A stretch of DNA of 64,000 nucleotides from Odiellus spinosus (taxonomy: Eukaryota; Arthropoda; Arachnida; Opiliones; Phalangiidae). Under the pieces are notes generated by a model. The model searched no databases. It worked only from the letters and a program-made list of their open reading frames with translations, and was not told the origin of the DNA. This document shows positions 45,956-57,429 of this stretch, piece after piece. The DNA lies in contig CAWUCO010000169.1 of the NCBI GenBank assembly GCA_963920705.1, positions 312,501-376,500 on the forward strand, in the 5' to 3' direction. Position 1 is the first letter of the stretch. Each line of letters starts with the position of its first letter. The position numbers and the translations under genes are program-made.

Positions 45956-47388
45956 TTATATCAAAAATGTCTTTGCGAACAAAGACCCAGAAGGACATGT
46001 TATGGCCTTGAATGTCTGAAGTGACAGATATTTAATTTTCTTTTAAAACATTAAATTTAAATACAATTAAATTTTCTTTTAAAACATGAAATTTAAATAC
46101 AATTAGATTTTCTTTTAAAACGAAATTTAAATATAATCACAATCTGGCACGATTTAGAGTTTCAAATTTCAATACAACTGATTTTATTCACTCGGAAATA
46201 TTTAAGAAAAACATAACAGACGATTTTCTCCCATTGACGCTTAACATTAAATTTCGCTTAATTATTTTTCAGGGAAAACGTGTATTGAACTGTTATTTTT
46301 CAGTATAACGCGAGTCCACTTTATGTTTTCTTAGTTTAACCCGAATTTCCACGACTCGCAATTGAACGGATCGTTAAAAATACTCGCCGGTTTATTGGAA
46401 TGGGTATATGATAAAGGGAAATGTGTTTTTTAAAGCCCGTTTAAAGTCACCTTCTTTTCTAGCTTAGCAGACGACGCAAACCATAACAATTTGTACTTTC
46501 AAAGCTATATTGCGCGCGCAAGCGGAGAGAATTTCAAAGCGACGAATTTTAGAGCGGATAAGCTTTTTAAATAAATTGTAATACTTTCATTTTTCTTTTC
46601 ATTAAAACCGTACAATTAAAATGATGATTTCCATAAGGGACTACTAATTAGTTATTAGGAGTTATAAAAAAACATCCATGAATTAGGTTTGTTCGTTTGC
46701 AACCCAAGTTAAAAATTAAAATATGGTGAATTTTTATTCCCTTTAAATTCCTTGTATAAGCATCCGTAAGCTAAGATGAACGAATTGCCTCGACTAAAGT
46801 CGAGGAGTTGTAATAAAACATTATCCATGGATTAGGTTTGTTCGTTTGCAACCTAGATTAAAAATTAAAATATGGGGAATTTTTTTCCCTTTAAATTCCT
46901 TGATAAGCATTCATAAGCTAACATGAACGAGAACGAATTGCCTCGACTAAAGTCGAAGAGTTATAATAAAGCATTATCCATAGAAAACATTATCCATAGA
47001 AAACATTATCCAATTAAGGTATGAGATCAGATCATAGAACTTTGAGTCTATGCCTAAAGCCAAAGCTAAATTAAGTAAATTTTTCTATCGAAATTTAATG
47101 TTAAGCGTCAATGGGAGAAAATCGTCTGTTATGTTTTTCTTAAATATTTCCGAGTGAATAAAATCAGTTGTATTGAAATTTGAAACTCTAAATCGTGCCA
47201 GATTGTGATTATATTTAAATTTCGTTTTAAAAGAAAATCTAATTGTATTTAAATTTCATGTTTTAAAAGAAAATTTAATTGTATTTAAATTTAATGTTTT
47301 AAAAGAAAATTAAATATCTGTCACTTCAGACATTCAAGGCCATAACATGTCCTTCTGGGTCTTTGTTCGCAAAGACATTTTTGATATA
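45956..47388. mobile_element. Inverted-repeat element, copy B
   Basis: Same as 41870-43702 but with only about two internal 148-bp units and a shortened inner part of the right arm (deletion near 47085). It directly abuts the end of block A, so the units are head-to-tail. Confidence 0.75.
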
Positions 47389-47460
47389 ATATCTGTCACT
47401 TCAGTCTAACACGAAAGTGTTAACTTCTATATTAAAAGACTAGCCCTTTAAAAAGTGATT

Positions 47461-49880
47461 CAGTCAAATCTCTACATTTTTACCATTGCCCTTTAAACCC
47501 AATTAAAATTAATTTTTTCATAATTTTTGATGTTAATAGCTGCGGCAGCCGCACTTGATTCAGTCAAATCTCTACATTTTTACCATTGCCCTTTAATCCC
47601 AATTAAAAAAAATTTTTACATTATTTTTGATGTTAATAGCTGGGGCAGCCTCACTTGATTCAGTCAGATCTCTACATTTTTACCATTGCCCTTTAATCCC
47701 AATTAAAATTAATTTTTACATTATTTTTGATGTTAATAGCTGGGGGAGCCGCACTTGATTCAGTCAAATCTCTACATTTTTACCATTGCCCTTTAATTCC
47801 AATTAAAAAAAATTTTTACATTATTTTTGATGTTAATAGCTGGGGGAGCCGCACTTGATTCAGTCAAATCTCTACATTTTTACCATTGCCCTTTAATCCC
47901 AATTAAAATTAATTTTTACATTATTTTTGATGTTAATAGCTGGGGCAGACGCACTTGATTCAGTCAAATCTCTACATTTTTACCAGTGCCTCTTAATCCC
48001 AATTAAAATTAATTTTTTCATTATTTTTGATGTTAACAGCTGGGGCAGCCGCACTTGATTCAGTCAGATCTCTACATTTTTACCATTGCCCTTTAAACCC
48101 AATTAAAATTAATTATTTCACAATTTTTGATGTTAATAGCTGGGGCAGCCTCACTTGATTCAGTCAAATTTCTACATTTTTACCAGTGCCCTTTAATCCC
48201 AATTAAAATTTATTTTTTCATTATTTTTGATGTTAATAGCTGGGGCAGCCGCACTTGATTCAGTCAGATCTCTACATTTTTACCATTGCCCTTTAAACCC
48301 AATTAAAATTAATTATTTCACAATTTTTGATGTTAATAGCTGGGGCAGCCTCACTTGATTCAGTCAAATTTCTACATTTTTACCAGTGCCCTTTAATCCC
48401 AATTAAAATTTATTTTTTCATTATTTTTGATGTTAATAGCTGGGGCAGCCGCACTTGATTCAGTCAGATCTCTACATTTTTACCATTGCCCTTTAAACCC
48501 AATTAAAATTAATTATTTCACAATTTTTGATGTTAATAGCTGGGGCAGCCTCACTTGATTCAGTCAAATTTCTACATTTTTACCAGTGCCCTTTAATCCC
48601 AATTAAAATTTATTTTTTCATTATTTTTGATGTTAATAGCTGGGGCAGCCGCACTTGATTCAGTCAGATCTCTACATTTTTACCATTGCCCTTTAAACCC
48701 AATTAAAATTAATTATTTCACAATTTTTGATGTTAATAGCTGGGGCAGCCTCACTTGATTCAGTCAAATTTCTACATTTTTACCAGTGCCCTTTAATCCC
48801 AATTAAAATTTATTTTTTCATTATTTTTGATGTTAATAGCTGGGGCAGCCGCACTTGATTCAGTCAGATCTCTACATTTGTACCATTGCCCTTTAAACCC
48901 AATTAAAATTAATTTTTTCATAATTTTTGATGTTAATAGCTGGGGCAGCCGCACTTGATTCAGTCAAATCTCTACATTTTTACCATTGCCCTTTAATCCC
49001 AATTAAAATTAATTTTTTCCTTATTTTTGATGTTAATAGCTGGGGCAGCCGCACTTGATTCAGTCAAATCTCTACATTTTTACCATTGCCCTTTAATCCC
49101 AATTAAAATTAATTTTTACATTTTTTTGATGTTAATAGCTGGGGCAGCCGCACTTGATTTAGTCAAATTTCTACATTTTTACCATTGCCCTTTAAACCTA
49201 ATTAAACTAAATTTTTTCATAATTTTTGATGTTAATAGCTGCGGCAGCCGCACTTGATTTAGTCAAATTTCTACATTTTTACCATTGCCCTTTAAACCCA
49301 ATTAAAAAATTTTTTTCATAATTTTTGATGTTAATGGCTGGGGCAGCCGCACTTGATTTAGTCAAATTTCTACATTTTTACCATTGCCCTTTAAACCCAA
49401 TTAAAATTAATTTTTTCATAATTTTTTATGTTAATAGCTGGGGCAGCCTCACTTGATTCAGTCAGATCTCTACATTTTCCCCATTGCCCTTTAAACCCAA
49501 TTAAAATTAATTTTTTCATCAATTTTGATGTTAATACCTCCGACAGCCGCAGCGAAATCATTATATTTTCCCCATTGCCCTTTAAACCAAATTTAAATTA
49601 AATTTTTCATCAATTTTGATGTTAATACCTCCGACAGCCGCAGTGAAATCTTTATATTTTCCCCATTGCCCTTTAAACCAAATTTAAATTAATTATTTCA
49701 GCAATTTTGATGTTAATACCTCCGACAGCCGCAATGAAATCTTTATATTTTCCCCATTGCCCTTTAAACCAAATTTAAATTAATTATTTCAGCAATTTTG
49801 ATGTTAATACCTCCGACAGCCGCAGCGAAATCTTTATATTTTCCCCATTGCCCTTTAAACCAAATTCCAATTAATTTTTT
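47461..49880. repeat. 100-bp satellite, array B, with a 200-bp higher-order repeat
   Basis: From 47461 to about 49060 the period is exactly 100 bp (CAGTCAAATC or CAGTCAGATC recurs every 100 positions). Between 48061 and 48860 two unit types alternate as a 200-bp dimer in four essentially identical copies. The last five or so units are shorter and carry CCTCCGACAGCCGCAGCGAA. Confidence 0.95.
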
Positions 49881-49969
49881 CATTATTTTTGATGTTAATA
49901 CCTTCCTTATTGCCGTTCGGAATGGCAAGTCGTTCGGAATTTCACTCATTTTTAAAAAGGAGAGTACTT

Positions 49970-50825
49970 TTAAGGCGGAGAAATTGAAAATTAATGTTAT
50001 TCTATGGGATTTAGATTTTTTGCAAGAGACTTACCTTTCAGATTTATTTTCTAATGCTTCCAAATATTTTACAGGCTTTATTTTAAGACTAATTTCATAA
50101 TTTTATACCGATTAGTTTGGTCACAGTCTATAAACGGCAAAAATATGAAGAAGGAGAAATTAAGTCATTAGAGTTCAATACCCATAGCCTCCAAATCAAG
50201 CGCTCGTGCTCGTGATTTTAAAAAGCCATATAAAACCTAAGCCTAATTTGTCAAATTAGGCTTAGGTTTTTGGCGAATCTATTTCTCCGCCTTGTTGTTC
50301 CCACCGTTTTCATAAATAGATTGTGGGCCATCTAATTGGTGTAAAATTATGAAATTAGTCTTAAAATAAAGCTCGAATCTTAATTCATACCACACGGAAA
50401 ATCCAAGTCTGAAAAATATCCGGAAGTATTAGAAAATAAATCTGAAAGGTAAGCCACTTTCAAAAAACCAAATCCCATAGAATAACATTACGATTTGGCC
50501 ATGCGCGAAACCAGCTAAGTACCAAAAAAAGGGTCAACTTTAGAATTAATTTTAAAATACTTAGACTTAATATTTTTAAATGAAACTTGAAAAGTTCAAC
50601 ATTCGAACCTTGCTCTACCATTTAAAAGTGATTATATCTGTAACAAATAATTCCTCTTTTAGTTCTGTCAATCACTGGACTTGTCCTCGAAAGAGTCGAT
50701 TTTAATGTTATTCTATGGGAGAATGGAGCGTTTTGATTGGCTAGAGACTGAATTTTTTAGGAAATCAAAATAGCATTACAGATGATGATGGGCCCAATAC
50801 ATAGAACCCTACCGGGTTCTAAGAA
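49970..50825. repeat. Foldback block, copy B
   Basis: Parallel to 44930-45955, with the same central hairpin (50233-50268) and the same AGAACCCTACCGGGTTCT end (about 50802-50820). It lacks the duplicated left arm and A-run of copy A. Confidence 0.8.
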
Positions 50826-51480
50826 TAGATTTGTAGCCTAATCAAGAACAAAAGGTTTTGGATTTAATTAATTTAGTGGAGCTTGGTAAATAAAAATAAC
50901 TTGATAAGATATTTCTGGTTATAGCGATAGTTCTACACTCTATCCTTAGGGTTAAATAAATAAGGATCTAAATCATTGATAACTTTAATTTTTTTGCTAT
51001 AACGTTTTTCGGGACCTTTGTTCGACTTAGACGACTCTCTGAAAATATGTTAGCTACCTAAATAATTAATTTATACAAATTAATGTGAGTATAAGGAAAA
51101 CCACTAACCTATTAAAATGCTATTTTCTCGTCTGCTAAAAATCTGTTGGTCCTCCACCTTTTCAAACCGAGAGAAAGCGTCTCTGTTACTATGGCGACGG
51201 GGACGGGGTTTAGGGGTATTGTCAATGAAGGCCTGGCTTTGGCAAGGCAATTTTAGAATTCTCCCTTTTTTGTGTTATTCATTTTAAAAATTTGTCCCTT
51301 TACATCCGGTTCATCATTAATGGTTTTCAACCAATCAGAGCCTCTATGATGTCATAGAAAACGTCGCGCGCATACCGGAAGTTGAGATGTAAATTTTCAA
51401 GCGAGAAACCTCCAAGCCAAGCCTTTTACTCCTTCTAATCTCTATGATAATATATCAGCGTATGATTTCATTTTAAATTT
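50826..51480. other. No gene seen
   Basis: AT-rich spacer before the gypsy fragment; nothing recognised. Confidence 0.4.
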
Positions 51481-51487
51481 CCCTTCC

Positions 51488-52570
51488 TCATCCTGATGTC
51501 GTACATTTTGCATCTAGATGCGATGGGAATATAAGAGTAGGTAATTTAGTTTTAATGACGTCTCTATTTAGGAATAGCATTACTGGTGATTTTCCGGTTG
51601 TGTGTGTGGCTGATCGGTAATTCATCAAATGAGTGAGTAGTTGTGTTTTCCATTGTAGTCTATCAATTAAGTCGGTACGAATTGTTTTGCAAAAATAAGC
51701 ATCTGTCTTTTGGCCTGAGGCCACCTAGGGGTAGTATTATGGTGACTGAAACCTAGCTGCTTGGAAAAATTCTGAAAGTTTACTCTACTAAAAGGTGGAC
51801 CATTGTCTGATTTTAACTTGGAAGGAATTCCCAACATTGAAAACATGTTCCTTAAGGCTTTAATTGTTGATGAAGTGGTGGTGGAAGAAACAATGGCAAT
51901 TGCAGGATATCGGCTGTATTCGTTTATAACAGCTAAGATGTATTCACCTGTTGGCGTGGGCCCAAAAAAATCTACCGCTATGGAATGCCAAGGGTATTTC
52001 GGTAATATGGTCATTTGTAGTGCTTCACATTGCTTATTAGGTGTTGTGGCCAGGGATGGTATACAATGATCACTTTCTTGATATTTGTAAATCATAATTT
52101 ATCTCGAAATAGTTTTTTGGTTCTCACTACACCAGGATGTCCTTCGAGAGCAACATCGATTGCCGCAGGAATTAGTGATTATGGCAAAAGCTATGTTGGT
52201 GCCGCGCAGAAGCAATCCTTCACTTTCAGTTAGTTGATATTTTATGTTCTTGAAAGCTTCCCACAAGGCTTTATCTTTATCGGGATAAAGAACGACCGAT
52301 TCCCAAAGAGAGACAATCGAATTGCGTTGAATATTGGGGTCAGGGTTTCATCTTTGAGTGTCGCCTGTTTTACATCCGCGATCGTTATGGTGTTACTGTA
52401 GCTATCGGATAGGCGACAATAAGAGTGTGTATCTTGCAAGGATGTCGTGAAATATAATCAACAGGGTTAGTTTTTCCAGGATTATATTGAACATTAAAAA
52501 CGTATTGTTTTAACCGAAGTATCCAACGTTGTATCCTGATTGAGGTCATTGTTCGAGGGTTGTTAAAGAT
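51488..52570 (-). pseudogene. Ty3/gypsy retrotransposon pol fragment (RNase H end to integrase)
   Basis: Read leftward: the C-terminal part of RNase H with the YNPGKTNPVDYISRHP motif (about 52570-52440), a linker, a frameshifted HHCC-type zinc region (EGHPGVVRTKKLF), then the integrase core. The core has the first catalytic Asp (IAVDFFGP) and the second (LKSDNGPPF). The third catalytic segment is lost after TPRWPQA, where a small deletion and frameshift occur and the conserved Glu is absent. The frame then resumes (MNYRSATHTTGKSP). Several stops and shifts; no LTRs or upstream gag/RT in the window. Inactive remnant. Confidence 0.85.
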
Positions 52571-52589
52571 GGGATATGTGCCTATTAGA

Positions 52590-52740
52590 GCAGTTTCCCA
52601 TTAGCGCAATTTCCCGTTAGCGCCGTTTCTCACTAGCGCCGATTCCCATTAGCGCCGATTCCCTTTTGCGCAGTTTCCCTTTAGCGCAATTACCATTGGC
52701 GCAATTCACATAAGCGCCGTTTCCCATATGCGCTATTTCT
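52590..52740. repeat. 16-bp TTAGCGCCGATTCCCA minisatellite
   Basis: About nine degenerate units. The unit aligns with that of 32466-32790 (TTTCGCCCAATTCCCA) at roughly 12 of 16 positions. The array separates the gypsy remnant from a LINE remnant. Confidence 0.85.
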
Positions 52741-52892
52741 AAAAGCTTAGAAAGGTGGCTTAAAATTGGAATTGGTCTATAATTACATAGTTCCAAACGG
52801 TCACCTGATTTATATATAGGCGAGACAATGGCTAATTTTAACGACTCTGGGAATATCCCTGTTGTGAAACTCAGATTGATTATGTTAATGGT
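52735..52892 (-). pseudogene. Non-LTR (LINE) reverse-transcriptase fragment
   Basis: About 51 open codons contain GIFPESLKLAIVSPIYKSGD followed by a CNYRPIPILSHLSKLLE block, the conserved entry to the RT domain of jockey/I/RTE-like LINEs. It is truncated on the upstream side by a stop near 52893 and downstream by the minisatellite. Dead fragment. Confidence 0.75.
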
Positions 52893-53439
52893 GGTTTAAT
52901 ATAATTCCCTTACGAAAATAATTTGCTCTAAAATAGCTCTTTCCTTGCTCTTTTAACTCCTAAACAAGTCTGATATTGCTCTTAGCCGATTGGGAGTTTA
53001 AATTTTCATCCGCAAGACCAAAATCAATCGTTTGACAGACCTCTTTATATGCTTTTATTTTTAGATGATTCTTACTTTCATACCAAATTAAGATTAATGT
53101 TTCATCTAATCAAAGCTTCAATCAAGGACATTTCTAGGTGGTCTGGTTAGAAGACCTCTTTCCCGCTCTTATAACCTCTTAAACTCATCACTCATACTTA
53201 AGGATTTTTGCACAATCTTATATGAAGACCAAAATAGTGTTCTTGAAAACTCAATTTTGATGACCTCTTTCGATAAGACGTGTTAAGACGATCTTTCTAA
53301 CTGTAAGATTCTAGCCTTAAATATTCTCAAAAGATCTAATTTAAAGAACTATTACACAAAGATGTAAAAAGACTATTTACTTATACGATTTCAGACTATA
53401 AAGACCTTAAAAGTCCTGATTTTAGTTTATTTAGCTTTA
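52893..53439. other. No gene seen
   Basis: AT-rich; degenerate AAGACC/TTAAGA motifs suggest old, decayed units of the adjoining satellite. Confidence 0.4.
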
Positions 53440-54425
53440 CATTCTGTAAGGCCTAGTTTTAAGGCATCTTACAAAAAGACCCTTTAAGATGCATTCATTT
53501 TAGAGACTGTAAGGTCTATCTTGAAGACTTCTGACAAAAAGAGCTCTAAATACCTTTTAAGATGCGTTCATGTTAGAGACAAAAAGGTCTGTCTTTAAGA
53601 CCTCTTACAAAAGCCTATTTTAGGACTATTTAAGATGCATTCATTATAGTCACTGAAAGGCCTATTTATAAGACCTCTTACAAAAATACCCTAAATACTT
53701 TTTAAGATGCATTCATTTTAGAGATTGAAACGTCTATCTATAAGACCTCTTACAAAAATACCTTTTAAGATGCATTCATGTTAGAGAAAACAAGGTCTAT
53801 ATTTAAGTCCTCCTGCAAATACACATTTAAAGACCCTTTATGATGCATTCATTTTTGGGACTGAAAGGCCTATTTATAAGACCTCTTGCAAAAAGATCCT
53901 AAAGACATTTTAAGATGCATTCATTTTACAGATTGAAACGTCTATCTATAAGACCTCTTACAAAAAGACCTTTTTTGATGCATTCATGTTAGAGAAAACA
54001 AGGTCTATATTTAAGACCTCTTGCAAAAACACATTTAAAGACCCTTTAAGATGCATTTATTTTAGACTCTGAAAGGCCTATTTATAAGACCTCCTGCAAA
54101 AAGATCCTAAAGACATTTTAAGATGCATTCATTTTACCGATTGAAACGTCTATCTATAAGACCTCTTACAAAAAGACCTTTTAAGATGCGTTCATGTTAG
54201 AGAAAACAATGTCTATATTTAAGACCTCTTGCAAAAACACATTTAAAGACCCTATAAGATGCATTCATTTTAGAGACTGAAAGGCCTTATTTATAAGACA
54301 TCTTGTAAAAATCCCCTAAAGACCTTTTAAGATGAATTCATTTTAGAGATTGAAAGGCCTATCTATAAGATCTCTTATAAAATACCTTTTAAGACCTTTT
54401 AAAATGCATTCATTTTAGATACTGA
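53440..54425. repeat. ~70-bp satellite with 208-bp three-unit higher-order repeat
   Basis: Units contain AAGACCTCTTACAAAAA and TTTAAGATGCATTCATTTTA. Three variants alternate in fixed order: GATTGAAACGTCTATC, GAGAAAACAAGGTCTATA, ACTGAAAGGCCTATTTAT. The first recurs at 53723, 53931, 54139 and 54348, a 208-209-bp period. Confidence 0.9.
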
Positions 54426-54717
54426 ATTATTAATAAAAAAGTTTTGTAAGACTTCATAGATGTATACGCGTTTTCGTGAACAAAGAACTAACGTCAAAAA
54501 AGCTTCGGCGCTCTAAGCATTTAACTTTCTGCTGGTATATCATGTTCTTGGCTGGATGGTGATCGTTTATTTCGATTCATTTTTTATTTTAGCTTATCAT
54601 TCCTACGTACAATAATTGCTAGTACATGTATTTGATTTTATACGTTGAATGTTCTACACGTTATATTGATTAAACTTTTGGGTTTTTTTGTCTATCCAGT
54701 AAATAAAAAATGAGAGT

Positions 54718-55130
54718 TGACTATCACGGGGTGGCAGTTTTGATCATGGGTTCTATGGGGTGGTAATGTTAATTTTCCTTCGACGGACATTTCCCCGGAT
54801 ATTCTCCCGGCAATTGAAAGGCGGTATAGCCGCAGACCTATGCCAGCGACACCCCGCAAAGGGGTGTGATAAGACTCCGCTGTTTCGGAAGCTCACAGCG
54901 GCAGATAAGAAATCGTGAATATCGGGGTGGCAGTTTTGGTCTTGGGTGCTATGGAGTGGCAATGCTAATTTGGCTTCGACGGGTAAGAGCGTCGATTTAA
55001 CGTCGGGTAGAGAAGAACGTTCACCCCGTGGAGAGCTACCCTTGGTTCTACGTATAGAGGGTGTGATAAGACGCCGTAGTTTCGGAAGCTTACAACGGCA
55101 GATAAGAAATCTGGAATATCACTAGTTCCA
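54718..55130. repeat. Two ~205-bp direct repeats at the left side of the Polinton
   Basis: Both units start CGGGGTGGCAGTTTTG and end with TTTCGGAAGCT and GGCAGATAAGAAAT, with different middles. They lie between the satellite and the first Polinton gene and could be subterminal repeats of the element, but the inverted partner would be outside the window. Confidence 0.6.
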
Positions 55131-55445
55131 AATGCTTATCAGCGTTCGAGTTCGGTGTTTATCTTTTGAAATAGAGCTAATAGGGAAAGAAGGCTGCTAT
55201 GATTAAACGAATTATTTATTCTTAAAGTCTTAAAACAGAGGAGAGGGCGAAAGGGTGTCATCCCGCGACGTGTGGGTAATTAACCGCGCGCGTTTTAAAT
55301 TAGAATCGGTAGACTGACGGGAAAACCGAAATATTTCACGTCGGAAATTCTTGTAGGCTTAACCGGTATTATATTTTAGGCTTATATATAAATGAAAAGT
55401 GATTGGTGATAAGTGTTTTCAAGAGGTAATGTAAACAAGCGCTAG

Positions 55446-55453
55446 TATAAAAG
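55446..55453 (+). promoter_or_regulatory. TATA box for the first Polinton gene
   Basis: TATAAAAG lies 101 bp upstream of the ATG at 55547, in GC-richer flanks. A start about 30 bp downstream would give a short 5' UTR containing a small upstream ATG frame (55463). Confidence 0.5.
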
Positions 55454-55546
55454 GTCTCGACGATGAGTCTGGGTGAACATATTCGCTACGTAAGTAACCG
55501 TTTTCACACGGAGAATTAACCGTATTCCGAAAGGCTGTTAATTCTG

Positions 55547-56014
55547 ATGGCGAAGACATGTATTCTCGAAGCTAGCTTCCTGCGGGCTAATGGCGAGTAC
55601 ATAATAAAGGAATTGGCGTACTACATCGTGGAAACGGGAGAGAATGGAGTCTTCTCCTTTAAACCGCCATTTCGGTACAACGAGCTCAGCTACAAAGACA
55701 GGCGTTTGAACGGATGGATTACCCGTAATATAGGAGGGATGTTTTGGTGCGACGGAGAATATAATTACAAGGACTTCGAAGATATTTTAAGGGGTCTTTT
55801 ACAAAAAGCAAACGTGTTTTGGACGAAGGGACTCGATAAGTCAATTTTCCTGTCGAGATATCTCGGTCATGACGTAGGAAATGCTGAGTCACTTGGCTGC
55901 CCTAAATTTACGAGAGAACCGATATTTGATTATTGTAAATACCACAAAAATAACGCCCAGTGTTGCTCTTTTAAAGCTTATAAATTAAATTTGTGGTTTA
56001 AAAAACAAAGTTAA
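55547..56014 (+). CDS. Conserved Polinton-type 155-residue protein
   Basis: A single-exon frame starting at ATG 55547, close behind a TATA box and ending before AATAAA signals at 56028-56037. The sequence opens with ILEASFLRANGEYIIKELAY and later has a KGLDKSIFLSRYLG block, a CPKF motif and a C-terminal Cys-x2-His plus Cys pattern (DYCKYHKNNAQCC). I recognise this general pattern from many proteins of unknown role encoded by invertebrate mobile elements; a DnaQ/RNase H-like fold has crossed my mind but I cannot show it. It is the leftmost gene of the rightward block. No breaks seen. Confidence 0.7.
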   Translation: MAKTCILEASFLRANGEYIIKELAYYIVETGENGVFSFKPPFRYNELSYKDRRLNGWITRNIGGMFWCDGEYNYKDFEDILRGLLQKANVFWTKGLDKSIFLSRYLGHDVGNAESLGCPKFTREPIFDYCKYHKNNAQCCSFKAYKLNLWFKKQS

Positions 56015-56027
56015 GTGTTTGTATATA

Positions 56028-56037
56028 AATAAATAAA
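56028..56037 (+). terminator. Polyadenylation signals
   Basis: Overlapping AATAAA hexamers lie 14-20 nt after the stop of the 155-residue protein gene. Confidence 0.5.
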
Positions 56038-56179
56038 ATTCGATTCGCACTCTTACTGATTTCTCAATTTAGTATAAAATACAAACGAACTTACTTTAAG
56101 TGTTTACCAATGATATACTTAGAAAAACTACCCATATATTAGAGTACTTCAGTTATCGTTCGCGAACGATTTTATTTGG

Positions 56180-56187
56180 TATAAAAA
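56180..56187 (+). promoter_or_regulatory. TATA box for the second Polinton gene
   Basis: TATAAAAA lies 63 bp upstream of the likely ATG at 56243, leaving a ~30-nt 5' UTR. Confidence 0.5.
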
Positions 56188-56242
56188 GGAACGGTATAGA
56201 TTGGAAATATTATTCTCTCGTTGGTCCCTTCTCATAGTAACT

Positions 56243-57000
56243 ATGGATGCTAAGAACCCCCTCCCAACCATCTGCAGTTTGTTGTATACCGCCACCCTAG
56301 GATTAATATCACAGAACCTTGAATTAACATTCAAGGTTTTTATGATAATAATCCAAAAATATCATAAGCGCTGGCATAACGGGATCTACCCCAACGAAGC
56401 TACAGGACAAATCAGGGTGGATCTCCCATATAACGCGAATCTGGAGAACGTGCGGACTAACGGCCTAAAAGGAAGTCAAAAATTTATATCCGTAAGATTA
56501 TTTTTTAAAAATTACTATGCTAGTTGGGTACTTTAAATTATTATTAAGTTTATTCATTAATATGTCTTTATCAGGTAAAAAAAATCGATATCCCGGTCGA
56601 AGGTGAAGCAGAGGTGGCTGACATCCTGAGTTCTCTAGGGATCGAGGTTAATATCTCCAAGCAGGGTGTTCCGATTCCCGCCTCCACCCAGTTGGCAATC
56701 CCTGCGGCGATACCCATCCCACAACAAGAACCCATTCCGACAACGTCACAGGCTCTGGACCTCGTACAACTGTTGAAAGACAACAACGGTGTTCAAACGT
56801 CTTCCACGATCACCCCGCAGGTGATATCTCAAATCAGGGAACCAGATGTCCCCAGTCTCGAGAATTTGATCGTTCCAGACTCTGCTCAGCCTCGCACTGG
56901 GGTTTTAGCGTCATCGGGGACCTCAAAAATCCTCGAATCTAATCCTCGGAAAAGATCTAAATCCGCGGATAAGGTTTTGATTAAAAAGAGAGCCCGGAAA

Positions 57001-57031
<31 letters not shown>

Positions 57032-57428
57032 CGGCGTGTAACGTAACGTCTTTACGCCCGGACAGCGGTCGCGATTGCGAACCAGGTGTGGCGCCAAGGC
57101 GTAAGGCCTTGAGCAACTCAGTTATGGTAAGTAACTACGCAGGGATTAGGACTGGGAATTGCCCACGCGACGGAAGGAGATGGGAATGGGGAAGAGGAAG
57201 GACCATTCCGTCGCGGACCATTCGCAACACTCCCTATGGGCAAGGGACCTGCGATTCGAGCAGGACAACACCCAGACCTTGCCACTGAGACGCCAGTTTA
57301 CAGGAGTGCGCCACCACTCCCGGCGAGCCCGGAAATCTAAGCCTGTTATCGAGACGGATGATTTACAGCATTTAATCAGCCTGGAACAGATCTGCCAATC
57401 GATCTTGGATGACCCCGAGGGTGATTAA
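56243..57428 (+). pseudogene. Unrecognised Polinton protein gene, one intron, interrupted by a SINE
   Basis: Exon 1 runs 56243-56491. A GTAAGA...TATCAG intron occupies 56492-56574 (83 nt). Exon 2 runs from 56575 to the insertion at 57004 and resumes after 57338, ending at TAA 57428. The middle is Pro/Ser/Thr/Gln-rich (VPIPASTQLAIPAAIPIPQQ) and is followed by a basic cluster (NPRKRSKSADK). The frame before and after the inserted SINE agrees, so the insertion appears to be the only lesion. It adds a poly-T tract coding for Phe and then stops. Function unknown; position between two conserved Polinton genes suggests a structural or DNA-binding accessory role, which is inference. Confidence 0.55.
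57004..57324 (-). mobile_element. SINE insertion with 14-bp target-site duplication
   Basis: The 321-bp insert has a 28-nt poly(T) at its left end, i.e. a poly(A) tail on the minus strand. It is flanked by perfect GAGCCCGGAAATCT copies at 56990-57003 and 57325-57338, the signature of LINE-mediated retroposition. The minus-strand head starts GCCGGGAGTGGTGGCGCACT and includes degenerate pol III A-box (TGGCGCACTCCTG) and B-box-like (GCTCGAATCGC) motifs, so a tRNA-type SINE is likely. Its GC-rich body contrasts with the surroundings. Perfect duplications argue for a recent event. Confidence 0.8.
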
Positions 57429-57429
57429 A

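Noticed and set aside
49027-49257. 76-codon frame with an AGAAALD-type repeat
   Set aside because: Translation of the 100-bp satellite; 100 is not divisible by three and only this short stretch stays open.
51803-52233. Plus-strand frames of 67-88 codons over the gypsy fragment
   Set aside because: Antisense of a recognisable integrase region.
56310-56375. Possible ~35-nt intron in the second Polinton gene (GTTTTT...CATAAG)
   Set aside because: Too short for splicing and the frame is open through it.
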